A stretch of 64,000 bases of DNA from Acidimicrobiia bacterium (GCA_027494165.1 JAOSJM010000001.1:744001-808000), one strand, 5' to 3'; positions 9,262-19,878 are shown, counted from the stretch's first letter. Notes: a model not told the origin generated them from the letters alone. Numbers and translations: made by a program.

Positions 9262-10004
9262 GGGGTCAACCTCCCTCCGGGCTCGAGGACGCACTCGAGC
9301 CCGCAGCTCCCGTCGTCGGGTGGGGTGGGGCCGAACGGCTCGTCGAGCCGCTCGGCGGGGGTGACGTCGAGGACGTCGAGGTCGGTCTCCAGCCAGCGGC
9401 CGAGGAGCCGGCCGAGGGCCCGGACGAGGGGCTCGGGCGCGGCGAGCTCCAGGCGGCGGCCGAGCGCCGGTCCGAAGCAACCCAGGTGGTCGCGCAGGAA
9501 GGCGGCCTGGGTCCGGCGGCACTCCGCGACCTCGTCGGGCCCGAGGTGCTCCAGGGCGTAGGCCTCCTTGGCCGCCATGAAGCCCATGAACTCGAGCTGG
9601 GTCACGACGTGGTCGGCGCGCTCCCGCTCCGTCCCGCCCACGGCCAGACCGTGGGCCCGGTAGAACCCGGCGACGTCGGCCATGATCTGGGTCTGGCGGA
9701 AGACGTCGTCGGTGCGGTACGCGGACTCGCAGGGCGGGTGGTCCTCGGGGTCGACGTGCGTGAACGCGCTCTGGTGGGCGTCGCGCAGCGCCCCGAGCGG
9801 CTGGTCCAGGCGCTCCCGGACCTCGGCGAGCGCCCCGTCGAGCTCTGGGTCGCCCGTCTCGAGGTCGGCGACGACGGGCAGGACCCGCTCCCGCAGCTCG
9901 GACCGGTGGTCGGGGCTCGGGAAGGCGAGGCCGCGGGCCAGCAGGGCGTACACGGCCGACCGGGCCACCGCCGTCTGCCACTCGTTGGTCGCCAGCGCTT
10001 GCAC
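9258..10004 (-). CDS. TorD/NarJ-family molybdoenzyme assembly chaperone
   Basis: A 248-aa mostly helical protein of the TorD/DmsD/NarJ chaperone family. It carries the characteristic segment ADVAGFYRAHGLAVGG followed by RADHVVTQLEFMGFMAAKEAYA. These cytoplasmic chaperones bind the catalytic subunit and proofread cofactor loading before Tat export. It lies between the FeS and heme subunit genes, as in dimethylsulfide and ethylbenzene dehydrogenase operons. Its stop overlaps the start of the heme-subunit gene by 4 bp. Confidence 0.9.
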   Translation of the reverse strand: MQALATNEWQTAVARSAVYALLARGLAFPSPDHRSELRERVLPVVADLETGDPELDGALAEVRERLDQPLGALRDAHQSAFTHVDPEDHPPCESAYRTDDVFRQTQIMADVAGFYRAHGLAVGGTERERADHVVTQLEFMGFMAAKEAYALEHLGPDEVAECRRTQAAFLRDHLGCFGPALGRRLELAAPEPLVRALGRLLGRWLETDLDVLDVTPAERLDEPFGPTPPDDGSCGLECVLEPGGRLTP

Positions 10005-10023
10005 GGTGTCGCTCCTCGGTCCG

Positions 10024-11255
<1,232 letters not shown>

Positions 11256-11256
<1 letters not shown>

Positions 11257-11567
11257 CACCGCACCTCCGGCTCGTTCGTCCGGCCGAAGACCTCGGCCAG
11301 CACGTCTTCGACCAGGTCCGGCCCTCGCCGTCGACCGATGTCGTAGGTCCCCGCGTAGAAGGGCGTGGTGAAGAGCCGGCGGACCCGGTCTCGCGACCAG
11401 CCCATGAGCGCGTACTCCTCGACGAAGCAGCGCGCGGCCTCGCGGTCGCCGTCGACGCCCCCGGGGAGGGGGAAGCGGACCCCGACGATCGAGTAGGGGT
11501 CGTCGCCCTCGACGCGCTTGGCCCCCTGACCCGCGGGGTGGCGGGGGTCGAACTCGGGTCCGGTCAC
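11256..11567 (-). CDS. Small unknown protein encoded between alpha and beta subunit genes
   Basis: A 103-aa protein starting at a GTG that overlaps the alpha-subunit stop (GTGA); its own stop overlaps the beta-subunit start. It has no signal peptide, membrane helix or cysteine cluster. Its distinct part is CFVEEYALMGWSRDRVRRLF followed by TPFYAGTYDIGRRRG and LVEDVLAEVFG, mostly helical. Translational coupling on both sides argues for a role tied to the enzyme, for example assembly or a small accessory subunit, but I do not recognise the family. Confidence 0.7.
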
Positions 11568-14500
11568 GTCGACCTCCCCTTGACGGTGACGAGCTCGCCG
11601 GCCACGTAGGCGAGCATGAACCTGCTCTCCTTGCCCGGGGCGTAGCCCCGGTCGCTGCGGGCCCACGGGCCCTTCGTCCCGCCGTCCTCCGCCTTCGTGA
11701 CCCGGATGAGGGTCTCCTTGGGGACGGTGTTGATGGCGTGGTTGTCGACGTCGAAGCCGAAGACGAACCCCATGCCGGCGGCCTTCTTGTGGAAGAGGCT
11801 GTCGGTCTGGTGCATGGGGGGCGCCCAGCCCCGCGTGATGCTCTGCTGGCTCCCGTGGCGGAAGCTGGACTGGTAGCCGGTGCCGTCGGCGAGGGCCCGC
11901 CCGTCGTCGCGCTCCCGCTGGGCCCGGACCGTGCGCGGCGTCGCCATGTAGAAGGCGTGCTTCAGCATGGTGACGCCGCGGGGGTAGGCCGGGTTGTAGG
12001 AGGCGCGGACCATGAGGCGGGCCGTCTCGTAGAAGGGGTCGTCCTCGCTCGCGCCGCGGTAGGGGCGGTCGGCCGGGTTGGCGTCGACCCACACGTAGTC
12101 GCCGTTGGCGATCCCCAGCTCGGTCGCGTCCTCGGGGTTGATGTGGAGCTGCGCGTCGCCGACCCCGGGCATCCGGGTGTCGTTGCGGTACGGGTCGGCG
12201 AAGGTCGTGCTCCAGATCCAGTGCCAGTCCGTGACCGCCCACGAGGAGTGGGTGCTGTGGCGCGACTTGGGCGTGAGGCAGAAGAGCTGGAACCCCTGCT
12301 CCCAGAGCGGGTTCTTCGTCGCCTTGACCTCGCTCCAGGGCATCTTGACGTTGCGGACCTGGCGGGCGTCGGCGTCGATGGAGTCGAGGGGGATGCCGTA
12401 GTCGGACGGGCGGATGTAGGGGCTCGTCGAGACGATGACGTTGGGGAGGTAGGGGGTCGCCTCGACGGCCTCACGGTGGACGATGAGGTTCTCGCCGTAC
12501 TCGATCGCCTCGGGGATGTCGACGTACGCGTGCATCCGGCCCGTGTCGGTGTAGAAGGGCAGGCTGTCGGCGATCTGCTCCCGGAACGGGAAGCGCGGGT
12601 AGGTGCGGTACTGCATGAGCGCGCCACCGGGCTCGCCGTACTTGCCGGCCATGAGGTCGGCGACGGTGTAGCCCTCGGTGGTGAACGACGCGGCCAGCAC
12701 CCGGTCGAGGTACACCTCGGGCCGGTCGGCGAAGCGGAAGTACTCCGAGAAGCGGTCGTCGCCGGTGAGACCGGCGAGGGCGTCGGCGACCCCGGCGAAG
12801 ATGACGAGGTCGTCGCGGGTGTCGTGGACCGGCTCGATGCCGCCCTTCCACACCTGGAGGAACGGGTTCGAGCACGAGCCCGCCATCTCGTAGGTCTGCA
12901 TCTCCAGCCAGCTGTTGGCGGGGAGCACGACGTCGGCGAACTCGGCCGAGCCCGTCCACTCGATCTGCTGGTCGACGATCATGTCGACCTTGGGGTTCAC
13001 GTTGTGGACGAGCTCGTAGTGCCACTTGGCCTGGTTGATCAGGTTGGCGTTGTTGTACCAGAGGAGCTTCGTCGGGGTCGGCATGTGGGTCTTGCCGGTG
13101 AAGATCTTGCGGCCGGCCTCGGGGGTGTCGACGACGAGGGGGCGGTCGCCGTAGCCCCAGTACGCCACCTCCTCGCCGTGGATGTAGTGGTGGGTGTTGT
13201 CGAAGGTCCAGCGGTCGTCGGGGTCGGTGAGCGGGTGGAACGGGTCCTCGTTGACGTAACCCCCGACGCCGGGCCCGAACCAGGGGGCGGCGTGGAAGAT
13301 GCCGCCCTTGTAGTTGCCGGCCCACGTGCTGACGCCCGTCCCCGGCTGGCCGATGCTGCCGATGAGCATGGCGAGCAGGAACGTCGCCCGGTTGTGGAGC
13401 GTGGCGTGGAAGTAGTGGTTCACGCCCTCGCCGATGTGGATGGCGGCCGGCTTGATGGTGACGAGGTCCTCGATCAGGCGCTCGACGAGGTCCCGGGGCG
13501 AGCCGGTGATCTCGCAGACGGTGTCGAGGTCGTAGTCGGCGAGGTGCTCGCGGTACAGGGCGAAGACCGTCGCCGCCTCGACCTTCGTCCCGTCGGCCAG
13601 GGTGACCTCTCCCTTCCAGTCGAGCTCGGGGTCGATGCCCTGCTCGACCATCCGGTCGCCGACATCTTCACGGGTGATGGCCCGCGGCCCCCGCGACGCG
13701 CGGTCGCGGACGACGCGGTCGCCGAGCTGCTCGTACTGCTCCGCGGTGAGCCCGTGGAGGGTGAAGCTCGGGCCGTCGGAGGGAAGCTGGTTCCGGTAGC
13801 CGTCGAAGACCTCGTCGGCCCGGAGCCGCTGGAGCGTGTCGAGCCGCACGAGGAGCGGCATGTCGGTGAAGCGCAGCAGGAAGTCGGTGTCGTAGCGCTC
13901 TCCGTCGATGAGTGCCTTGGCCACGCCCAGGAGCAGCGCGGTGTCGGACAGGCCGGCCCGGACCGGGATCCAGTAGTCCGACTTCGACGAGGGGGCGCCG
14001 TACTCGGGGATGATCGAGACGATCTTGCCGCCCCGCTCCATCACCTCGTGGAACCAGTGGCTGTCGGCCATCTTGTTCTCGACGAGGTTCTTGCCGATCA
14101 TCACGATCAGGCGGCTGTGGCGCATGTCGTTCATGTCCACGTCGGTGGTCTGCAGCCCGTGGACGAAGGGGAACCCCGGCGCCTGGTCGCCCCGCCAGGT
14201 GTACTCGGACCAGTCCCGCGGGCCGACGGCCTCGTCGGGCCCGACCCCGCGGACGGAGGCGTCGAGGAGCGCCAGCGAGGTCGCGAACCGGAAGAGCCCG
14301 AACTTGCCGGCCACCCCGTGGACGGGGAGCGACGAGCCGAGCTTCATGGTCCGGACGCCGGACTCCTCCCAGAACTCGAGCATCTCCTCGGGGTAGCCGT
14401 CCTCCTCGACCAGCCGCCGGCGCCCGTCCTCGCCGCTGTAGGCCTCGGCGACGGCCCGGAGTCCCCGGGCGACGTAGTCGTCGGCCTCGTCCCAGCTCAC

Positions 14501-15022
14501 CCGGACGAACTCGTCGTTGCCCCGGTCGTCGAAGCGGTAGCGGGTGCGCAGCGCCGGGTCGTCGGAGAGGGACGGGAAGCCGTCGTCGGCCCACTGCTTC
14601 CAGCCCTGGCGCAGCATCGGGTACTTGGCCCGGTACGGCCCGTAGACCCGCCGGTGGAGGGTGAAGCCCTTCGAGCAGGCCCGCGGGTTCCAGTGGACGG
14701 TCGAGGTGTTCCCCTGGGGGTCGCCGTAGCGGTCGCCGTCGTAGTTCTGCTCGCACCGCACCACGACGCCGTTGCGGACGAACGCCCGCATCCGGCACAT
14801 GTGCGTGTCGTTGGGGGCGCAGACGTAGGTGAAGCTGCCGTCGTACGCGTACTGGTCGCGGTACACGCGCTCCCAGTCCCGGTCGGGGTAGGCGAGGAGC
14901 GGGTTGGCGATCCCGGCGGCGGGCCTCAGGAAGGCGAGGGCCGGGCGGGTGGCGACGAACGCGGCGGCCGTGGCGGCGCCGGAGAGCTTCAGGAAGCTCC
15001 GGCGCGGGATTGCGCGGTCCAC
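11564..15022 (-). CDS. Catalytic Mo-bis-MGD subunit of a type II DMSO-reductase family enzyme (NXR/pNar/Ebd-like)
   Basis: A 1152-aa molybdopterin oxidoreductase. The GTG at 15022 follows GGAGGTGG and gives a Tat signal (PRRSFLKLSG plus a hydrophobic stretch), so the enzyme acts outside the membrane. The FeS motif is C-x3-D-x3-C (CAPNDTHMC) with a fourth Cys in NPRACSKG; Asp stands where NarG has Cys. The Mo-ligand region IGKNLVENKMADSHWF carries the Asp typical of type II enzymes. The C-terminal molybdopterin dinucleotide-binding domain (residues about 990-1150) is intact. Substrate could be nitrate/nitrite, an oxyanion of Cl or Se, or an organic compound; length and FeS pattern are closest in my memory to Nitrospira-type NxrA and its relatives, not proof of function. 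Confidence 0.9.
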   Translation of the reverse strand: MDRAIPRRSFLKLSGAATAAAFVATRPALAFLRPAAGIANPLLAYPDRDWERVYRDQYAYDGSFTYVCAPNDTHMCRMRAFVRNGVVVRCEQNYDGDRYGDPQGNTSTVHWNPRACSKGFTLHRRVYGPYRAKYPMLRQGWKQWADDGFPSLSDDPALRTRYRFDDRGNDEFVRVSWDEADDYVARGLRAVAEAYSGEDGRRRLVEEDGYPEEMLEFWEESGVRTMKLGSSLPVHGVAGKFGLFRFATSLALLDASVRGVGPDEAVGPRDWSEYTWRGDQAPGFPFVHGLQTTDVDMNDMRHSRLIVMIGKNLVENKMADSHWFHEVMERGGKIVSIIPEYGAPSSKSDYWIPVRAGLSDTALLLGVAKALIDGERYDTDFLLRFTDMPLLVRLDTLQRLRADEVFDGYRNQLPSDGPSFTLHGLTAEQYEQLGDRVVRDRASRGPRAITREDVGDRMVEQGIDPELDWKGEVTLADGTKVEAATVFALYREHLADYDLDTVCEITGSPRDLVERLIEDLVTIKPAAIHIGEGVNHYFHATLHNRATFLLAMLIGSIGQPGTGVSTWAGNYKGGIFHAAPWFGPGVGGYVNEDPFHPLTDPDDRWTFDNTHHYIHGEEVAYWGYGDRPLVVDTPEAGRKIFTGKTHMPTPTKLLWYNNANLINQAKWHYELVHNVNPKVDMIVDQQIEWTGSAEFADVVLPANSWLEMQTYEMAGSCSNPFLQVWKGGIEPVHDTRDDLVIFAGVADALAGLTGDDRFSEYFRFADRPEVYLDRVLAASFTTEGYTVADLMAGKYGEPGGALMQYRTYPRFPFREQIADSLPFYTDTGRMHAYVDIPEAIEYGENLIVHREAVEATPYLPNVIVSTSPYIRPSDYGIPLDSIDADARQVRNVKMPWSEVKATKNPLWEQGFQLFCLTPKSRHSTHSSWAVTDWHWIWSTTFADPYRNDTRMPGVGDAQLHINPEDATELGIANGDYVWVDANPADRPYRGASEDDPFYETARLMVRASYNPAYPRGVTMLKHAFYMATPRTVRAQRERDDGRALADGTGYQSSFRHGSQQSITRGWAPPMHQTDSLFHKKAAGMGFVFGFDVDNHAINTVPKETLIRVTKAEDGGTKGPWARSDRGYAPGKESRFMLAYVAGELVTVKGRST

Positions 15023-15251
15023 GCGACCACCTCCGAGTGGTGAGCGACGGGTTGCCCTGGGTTGCCCTGTCCCCCCGTCGAGCCCGCCCCCCGGGGAGCT
15101 CGGGGTCGACCCTAACGGATTCCCTCGGCTCACGTGAAATCATTCCCAAGGTAGCGAGGGATGGGTCCCCGGTCCGCCGGTCCGGGGCCCTCGTGGCCTT
15201 GCCGGAGCCTGACGGGACCACCGTCGACGGCGGGTCCCGCGGCGGTCGGGG

Positions 15252-15863
15252 TCAGCGTCGGCGGCGGACGCGCAGGAGCACCTCGTGCGGCTCGCCCACG
15301 CCCTTGAGGGACGACAGGAGACCGAGGACCGTCGAGGCGACGACCTGCGCGGGGAAGCCCTCCACGGGGACGGTGCGCCCGTCGACGACGAGCGCCACGT
15401 CGGTGCCCTGGACCGTCCCGGCGACGACGTCGGCGACCCGCTCGACCTCCTCGGGTGCGCACCGCCCGTCGGCTCCCGTCGTGACCTCGGCGACCACGGG
15501 AGGCCGCACCTCCCGCCGCTCCCCGCCCTCGCGGACGACGAGCACCTTGGGCCAGGCGCTCGTGCCGAACCCCTCGGCGAGCACGAGGTCGCAGCCCGTC
15601 ATGCGGGCGAGTACGGCCGTGGCGGTCTCCTCGCCCGGCTGGAGGAGCGCGCTGCCGCGCCCACCCCCGAGCACGGCGACGGCCGCGGCACCGGCCCGGG
15701 TCGCCCGGTCGGTGTCGCTCCCGGGGCGGTCCAGCTCGAAGCCCTCGTGCGCGTGCTTGAGGTAGCCCACCCGGAGCCCGCGCCGGGCGAGCGCGGGGAC
15801 GAGGGCCACGACCAGCCCGGTCTTGCCCGAGTCGCTCGTACCCGTCACGCACACCACGTTCAC
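15252..15863 (-). CDS. mobB: Molybdopterin-guanine dinucleotide biosynthesis protein MobB
   Basis: A 203-aa P-loop GTPase with Walker A GTSDSGKTGL at the N-terminus and the MobB features YLKHAHEGFELDRPGSDTDR and DLVLAEGFGTSAWPK. It assists attachment of GMP to molybdopterin to make the bis-MGD cofactor. The GTG at 15863 follows AGGAGGCGGG; a longer in-frame start at 16004 is unlikely because it would add a proline/arginine-rich tail. It lies about 230 bp upstream of the molybdoenzyme alpha gene on the same strand, which fits cofactor supply to that operon. Confidence 0.92.
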   Translation of the reverse strand: MNVVCVTGTSDSGKTGLVVALVPALARRGLRVGYLKHAHEGFELDRPGSDTDRATRAGAAAVAVLGGGRGSALLQPGEETATAVLARMTGCDLVLAEGFGTSAWPKVLVVREGGERREVRPPVVAEVTTGADGRCAPEEVERVADVVAGTVQGTDVALVVDGRTVPVEGFPAQVVASTVLGLLSSLKGVGEPHEVLLRVRRRR

Positions 15864-15986
15864 GTCCCGCCTCCTGCTCGTCCCCGGGGATTCTCCCAGG
15901 CGCGATCGGTCTTGCCGCGCCGACGGCCTTGCGCGCCCCGCCGTCGGTGGCGGATCGTGTCGGCCTGGGGCCGAGAGGAGGGGGAG

Positions 15987-16961
15987 ATGGCGACCATCTA
16001 CCACGAGGACGACGCCGACCTGTCGGCGCTGGAGGGAGCCCGCGTCGCGGTCGTGGGCTACGGCAACCAGGGGAGGTCCTGGGCCCTGAACCTGCGCGAC
16101 TCCGGTCTCGACGTCACCGTCTGCTCGCGGGCCGACGACTCACGCCGCCAGGCCGAGGCCGACGCGTTCCCCGCCCACGAGGTCCGCGAGGCCGACGCCT
16201 TCGACGTCGTGTGCGTGCTCGTGCCCGACGACGTGATCCCCGGGCTGGGGCTGGCGCCGGCCGCCGGGGCCCTCGTCGTGGTGGCGAGCGGGTACACGCC
16301 GGCGTTCGGGCGCTTCGACCCGGGCTGCGACCTCGGCATGGTGGCGCCCCGCATGTTGGGGCCGGAGGTCCGCCGTTGCTACGAGGAGGGGGTCGGCTTC
16401 ATCACCGCCGTCGGCGTCCACGCCGACCGCACCGGGACCGCCCGGCCCAGGACGCTGGCGGTCGCCAGGGCCATCGGTGGGCTCCGCCAGGGCGCCATCG
16501 AGCTGACGCCGCACCAGGAGGCCGTGCTCGACCTGGCCGTCGAGCAGGCCCTGTCGCCGGCCCTGACCCACGTCAACACCGCCTTCGTGCAGGTGATGCT
16601 GGAACAAGGGGTGCCGCTCGAGGCGGTGCTCGTGGAGCTGGTGCTCTCGGGAGAGGTCGAGCGGACGTACCGGCTCCTGCGCGAGGAGGGCTTCGCGGGC
16701 CAGCTCGAGTACCACTCGCCCACCAGCCAGTACGGGCAGCTCTCGCGCCGGGGCCGCTTCGACCACCTCGACGTGAGCGCCACCATGCGAGCGCTCGTCG
16801 ACGACATCGCCTCCGGACGCTTCGCCGACGAGTGGGACGCCGAGCGCGACGCCGGCTACCCGCACCTGAGGGCCCTGAGAGAGGAGCACGCCGGGCCCGC
16901 CGTCCGGGAGCTCGAGGACACCCTCCGCCGGGAGCTGGGCTCGCGGACACCCGCGCGCTGA
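15987..16961 (+). CDS. Ketol-acid reductoisomerase-like protein (divergent IlvC paralog)
   Basis: A 324-aa protein with class I KARI architecture: N-terminal Rossmann motif VGYGNQGRSWALNLRDSG and C-terminal knotted helical domain (ALTHVNTAFVQVMLEQGVPL, YHSPTSQYGQLSRRG). The conserved KARI segment KGPGH is replaced by MVAPRMLGPEVRR, so the catalytic His is missing and Mg-dependent isomerisation is doubtful. It may be a paralog with another reductase role; no other branched-chain amino-acid gene is nearby. ATG 15987 follows GAGGAGGGGGAG. Confidence 0.8.
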   Translation: MATIYHEDDADLSALEGARVAVVGYGNQGRSWALNLRDSGLDVTVCSRADDSRRQAEADAFPAHEVREADAFDVVCVLVPDDVIPGLGLAPAAGALVVVASGYTPAFGRFDPGCDLGMVAPRMLGPEVRRCYEEGVGFITAVGVHADRTGTARPRTLAVARAIGGLRQGAIELTPHQEAVLDLAVEQALSPALTHVNTAFVQVMLEQGVPLEAVLVELVLSGEVERTYRLLREEGFAGQLEYHSPTSQYGQLSRRGRFDHLDVSATMRALVDDIASGRFADEWDAERDAGYPHLRALREEHAGPAVRELEDTLRRELGSRTPAR

Positions 16962-17103
16962 GCGCGAATCGTCGGCGGAGGTCGGAGCGTGGCTCCGCCG
17001 CGTCGTCGCTGGTACGCCGCCGGCTGGCGGGCCCAGTTCCGTCATCGAAGCATCAGAGAGGCCCAAAACCGTCGGAACCGGTATCGCGTACGCGACCTGC
17101 CCC

Positions 17104-17131
17104 TTGACACCACGCAGCGTGGCATTATCGT
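17104..17131 (+). promoter_or_regulatory. Sigma70-type promoter of the kinase/regulator pair, with dyad in the spacer
   Basis: TTGACA at 17104-17109 and TATCGT at 17126-17131 are separated by 16 bp, a near-consensus vegetative promoter about 50 bp before the histidine kinase start. The spacer contains the perfect dyad CCACG-cag-CGTGG, placed where a repressor or regulator could block RNA polymerase. Confidence 0.6.
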
Positions 17132-17181
17132 GTCCCGCACAGCGCGCGATCCGAACCGTCCGGAGCGCGGAGGGGGCAGCG

Positions 17182-18744
17182 ATGACGGTGGGTTGGGAGG
17201 CACCGCCGCTGCGGGCGGGTGCGGTCGGGATCGCGTACCGGGGCCCCGATCGCCGAGCCCGCGTGATCCGTCCCGCCCGCACGCGCCGGTGGCTGGTCAC
17301 CAGCGCCGTCCTGCTGGTCGGCGCCTGGTCCGGCATGGTGCTCCTCGGGCTCCTCGAACGCGTGCCGACCGGCCGTCTCGACCAGGCCCTGCTCGGGGTC
17401 GAGTCCGCGGTGGTCGCGCTGGCGTTCGTGCTCGCCGCCAGCTGCCTGGCGTGGGGCCGAGTGCTGGGGCGCCGGCGGATCGCGCGCCTCGGGGGTGCGG
17501 TGCTGCTGGTCGCGCTGGGCGCGGCGGTCGGGGCCGGCGTGCAGGCCACGGGCCGGGCGGACCTCGCCGAGCAGGCGCGCGCCGCGTCCGTGGTGGGAGC
17601 GACGGTGGCGCTGGTCCGGGCTCGACGAGGGCCCGAGGTCGACAGCCGCGGCCGGCTCGGGCGCGTCCTGCTCCTCGATCTCGCCGTCGGGGCGAGCGCC
17701 GGCGCGGTCGTCCTCGTCGCCGGGCTGCCCCTGGCCGCCGCCGCGCTGCCCTGCGCCGCGCTCGCCGCGCTCGAGGGGATCCGGGCCGCCCGCCGATCCG
17801 AGCTCGACGCCGCGTGGGTCGCCGTGCTGTTCCTCGCCCTGGTCCTGTCGATGCTGGCCGTCGGGCTCCCCATCGGCCGTGACGACGCGATGCGTACGCT
17901 CACCGGGCAGGTCGCCGTCCTGCTCGGGATGCTCACCGCGCTCGTCGGGGTGGGGCGCGAGATGCACGAGGCCTTCGCGAGCCGGCGCCCCGACCCGCCG
18001 GCCACCGCGATCGGCGCCGGCTCGACACCGTCGGGGACCGAGGAGCTGGCCCACGAGCTCCGCTCCTCGCTGGCCGCCATCCGGGGCGCCGTGCGCTCGA
18101 TGGGCACCGGCCCCGACACCGGGCGCGACGACCTCGCCGGCGCGCTCGGGGCCGAGGTCGAGCGGCTCCTCGCCCTGCTGGAGGGGGCAGGGTCCGTGCG
18201 GCCGTCGCGCGCGTTCGGCGTCGCCGAGATCCTCGGACCGGTCGTGGCGGTGTTCCGCGCCGGAGGGACGGAGGTCGGTCTCGACGTCGATCCCGAGGTC
18301 GCGGCGGTCGGGCTGCCCGACCACACCGTCGAGATCGTGCAGGCGCTCCTCGACAACGCGACGCTCCACGCGCCCGGGTCGCCGGTGCGGATCCGGGCGT
18401 GCATCGACCAGGGATGGGTCGTGCTGCGCGTGGAGGACCGGGGACCGGGCGTCCCTCGGGGCGAGCGCGACCTCGTGTTCGAGCGGGGCCGGCGCGGCTG
18501 CGGGGCGCGTCCGGGCGGCAGCGGCCTGGGACTGTACGTCGCCCGGTCGCTGGCCCGGGTGCAGGGAGGCGATCTCTGGGTCGAGCCGCGCCCGGGCGGC
18601 GGGGCCTCGTTCGCGCTGTCGCTGCGGGCCGGCGCCCGGGGTCCTCGCCCCGCGCCCGCGCCCGGCGGATCCCGACCGGCCGGCGCCGAGGCGGCGGCCG
18701 TGCCCCCAAGGCGACACCGGCTCGTCGAGGACTGCCGCCCGTGA
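17182..18744 (+). CDS. Membrane sensor histidine kinase
   Basis: A 520-aa kinase with several N-terminal membrane helices (LVTSAVLLVGAWSGMVLLG, VVALAFVLAASCLAW, VAVLFLALVLSMLAVGL). The H-box is EELAHELRSSLAAIRGAV, the N-box QALLDNATLHAPG, and the G-boxes are VEDRGPGVP and GGSGLGLYVARSLARVQGG. The last 35 residues are proline/alanine-rich. ATG 17182 follows GGAGGGGGCAGCG. The LuxR-type regulator gene overlaps its stop. It immediately precedes the tad/flp locus and probably controls it, which is inferred from order only. Confidence 0.9.
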   Translation: MTVGWEAPPLRAGAVGIAYRGPDRRARVIRPARTRRWLVTSAVLLVGAWSGMVLLGLLERVPTGRLDQALLGVESAVVALAFVLAASCLAWGRVLGRRRIARLGGAVLLVALGAAVGAGVQATGRADLAEQARAASVVGATVALVRARRGPEVDSRGRLGRVLLLDLAVGASAGAVVLVAGLPLAAAALPCAALAALEGIRAARRSELDAAWVAVLFLALVLSMLAVGLPIGRDDAMRTLTGQVAVLLGMLTALVGVGREMHEAFASRRPDPPATAIGAGSTPSGTEELAHELRSSLAAIRGAVRSMGTGPDTGRDDLAGALGAEVERLLALLEGAGSVRPSRAFGVAEILGPVVAVFRAGGTEVGLDVDPEVAAVGLPDHTVEIVQALLDNATLHAPGSPVRIRACIDQGWVVLRVEDRGPGVPRGERDLVFERGRRGCGARPGGSGLGLYVARSLARVQGGDLWVEPRPGGGASFALSLRAGARGPRPAPAPGGSRPAGAEAAAVPPRRHRLVEDCRP

Positions 18745-19466
18745 GGCGTGAGCAGCCGGAGCCCGCAGGCGCCGGGGGCGCCCCGCTCGCCGATCGCGCG
18801 CCGATCCGGGTCGCCGTCGTGGAGGACCACGACCTGTTCGCCCAGGCGCTCGAGTTCGCGCTGCGGCGGATGGAGATGGACGTCTCGCTGGTGCCCGCCA
18901 CGTCGCAGGAGGAGATCCTCGCGGCGGTGGCCCGGACCCGCCCCTCCGTCGTCCTCCTCGACCTCCGGCTCGGGGAGGGGTTCGGGAGCTCGCTCCCGCT
19001 CGTCGGGCCCATCCGGGACCTGGGCTCGGACGTCGTGATCCTCACCGGCGTCACCGACCGGGCCGAGCTGGCCGAGTGCCTCGAGGCCGGCGCCGCCGGC
19101 GTCGTCAGCAAGGCCGAGCACTTCGAGACGCTCGTGGAGGACGTCGATCGCCTCGTCCACGGGCGCTCCATCCTCCCCGCCCACGAGCGGGCGTCGATGC
19201 TCGAGGAGCTGCGCTGCGCCAGAGCCGAGGCGAGGGCACGGATCGAGCCCTTCGAGCGGCTCACCGTCCGGGAGCGAGAGGTCCTCCAGGACCTCTGCGA
19301 CGGCCTGTCCGCCGAGGCGATCTCCGAGGCGGCCTACGTCTCGATCACGACGATCCGCAGCCACATCCGGTCGGTGCTCCAGAAGCTCGGCGTGGGCTCC
19401 CAGCTCGCCGCGGTCGCCATGGCCCGCCGGGCCGACTGGTCCCACGACCAGCGCCGCCCCCGCTGA
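18741..19466 (+). CDS. LuxR/NarL-family response regulator
   Basis: A 241-aa two-component regulator. The receiver domain begins RVAVVEDHDLF (acidic pocket), carries the phospho-Asp in SVVLLDLRLGEGFG, and has VILTGVTDR and the switch Lys in VVSKAEHFETLV. The C-terminal LuxR HTH is LTVREREVLQDLCDGLSAEA then TTIRSHIRSVLQKLGVGSQ. The GTG overlaps the kinase stop (GTGA), so the two are coupled. It is the likely transcriptional regulator of the adjacent pilus genes. Confidence 0.92.
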   Translation: MRREQPEPAGAGGAPLADRAPIRVAVVEDHDLFAQALEFALRRMEMDVSLVPATSQEEILAAVARTRPSVVLLDLRLGEGFGSSLPLVGPIRDLGSDVVILTGVTDRAELAECLEAGAAGVVSKAEHFETLVEDVDRLVHGRSILPAHERASMLEELRCARAEARARIEPFERLTVREREVLQDLCDGLSAEAISEAAYVSITTIRSHIRSVLQKLGVGSQLAAVAMARRADWSHDQRRPR

Positions 19467-19615
19467 GCGCACCACCCCGATCCCCTCGGCGATCTCGCCC
19501 GCGATCTCCCGGCGATCTCGTCAATCTTGACGATGCGACCGTCCGGTCACGCCTGCATGCTCGGAGACGACCAGCACGACACGGGCCGCGCGCCCGTCGG
19601 AATCGGGAGGCAGCA

Positions 19616-19804
19616 TTGACCGGGCTCTACACCAGGATCCAGACGCTCCTCGCGTCGCTCCGCCGCGACGAGGCCGGCGCCACCGCCGTCGAGTACGGGA
19701 TGATGGTCGCCCTCATCGCCGCGGTCATCGTCGGCATCGTGGGCACCCTCGGAGGGCAGGTGGCCGACGCCTTCCAGACGATCGTCACCGCCCTCGGGGG
19801 CTGA
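19616..19804 (+). CDS. flp: Flp-type pilin (major Tad pilin candidate)
   Basis: A 62-aa class IVb prepilin: short basic leader, then the prepilin peptidase region EAG/ATAVEYGMMVALIAAVIVG, where the hydrophobic stretch is both assembly and membrane segment. The start is TTG at 19616, placed five bases after GGGAGG; no ATG fits. It precedes the rest of the tad locus, matching the usual position of flp. No prepilin peptidase gene (tadV) is in the window. Confidence 0.85.
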   Translation: MTGLYTRIQTLLASLRRDEAGATAVEYGMMVALIAAVIVGIVGTLGGQVADAFQTIVTALGG

Positions 19805-19878
19805 CGGACACGACCACACGCGGACGGCGGCCGCCGCGAGTCGGCGGCCGTCGCTCCGCCCGGCACCGGGATGGGACC

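Noticed and set aside
11738..15043. 1101-aa plus-strand open frame opposite the molybdoenzyme alpha gene
   Set aside because: Low-complexity Val/Asp/Gly-rich antisense shadow; the minus-strand frame carries all the enzyme motifs.
16140..19475. 1111-aa minus frame across the KARI-like, kinase and regulator genes
   Set aside because: Antisense of three clearly recognised genes with no domain of its own.
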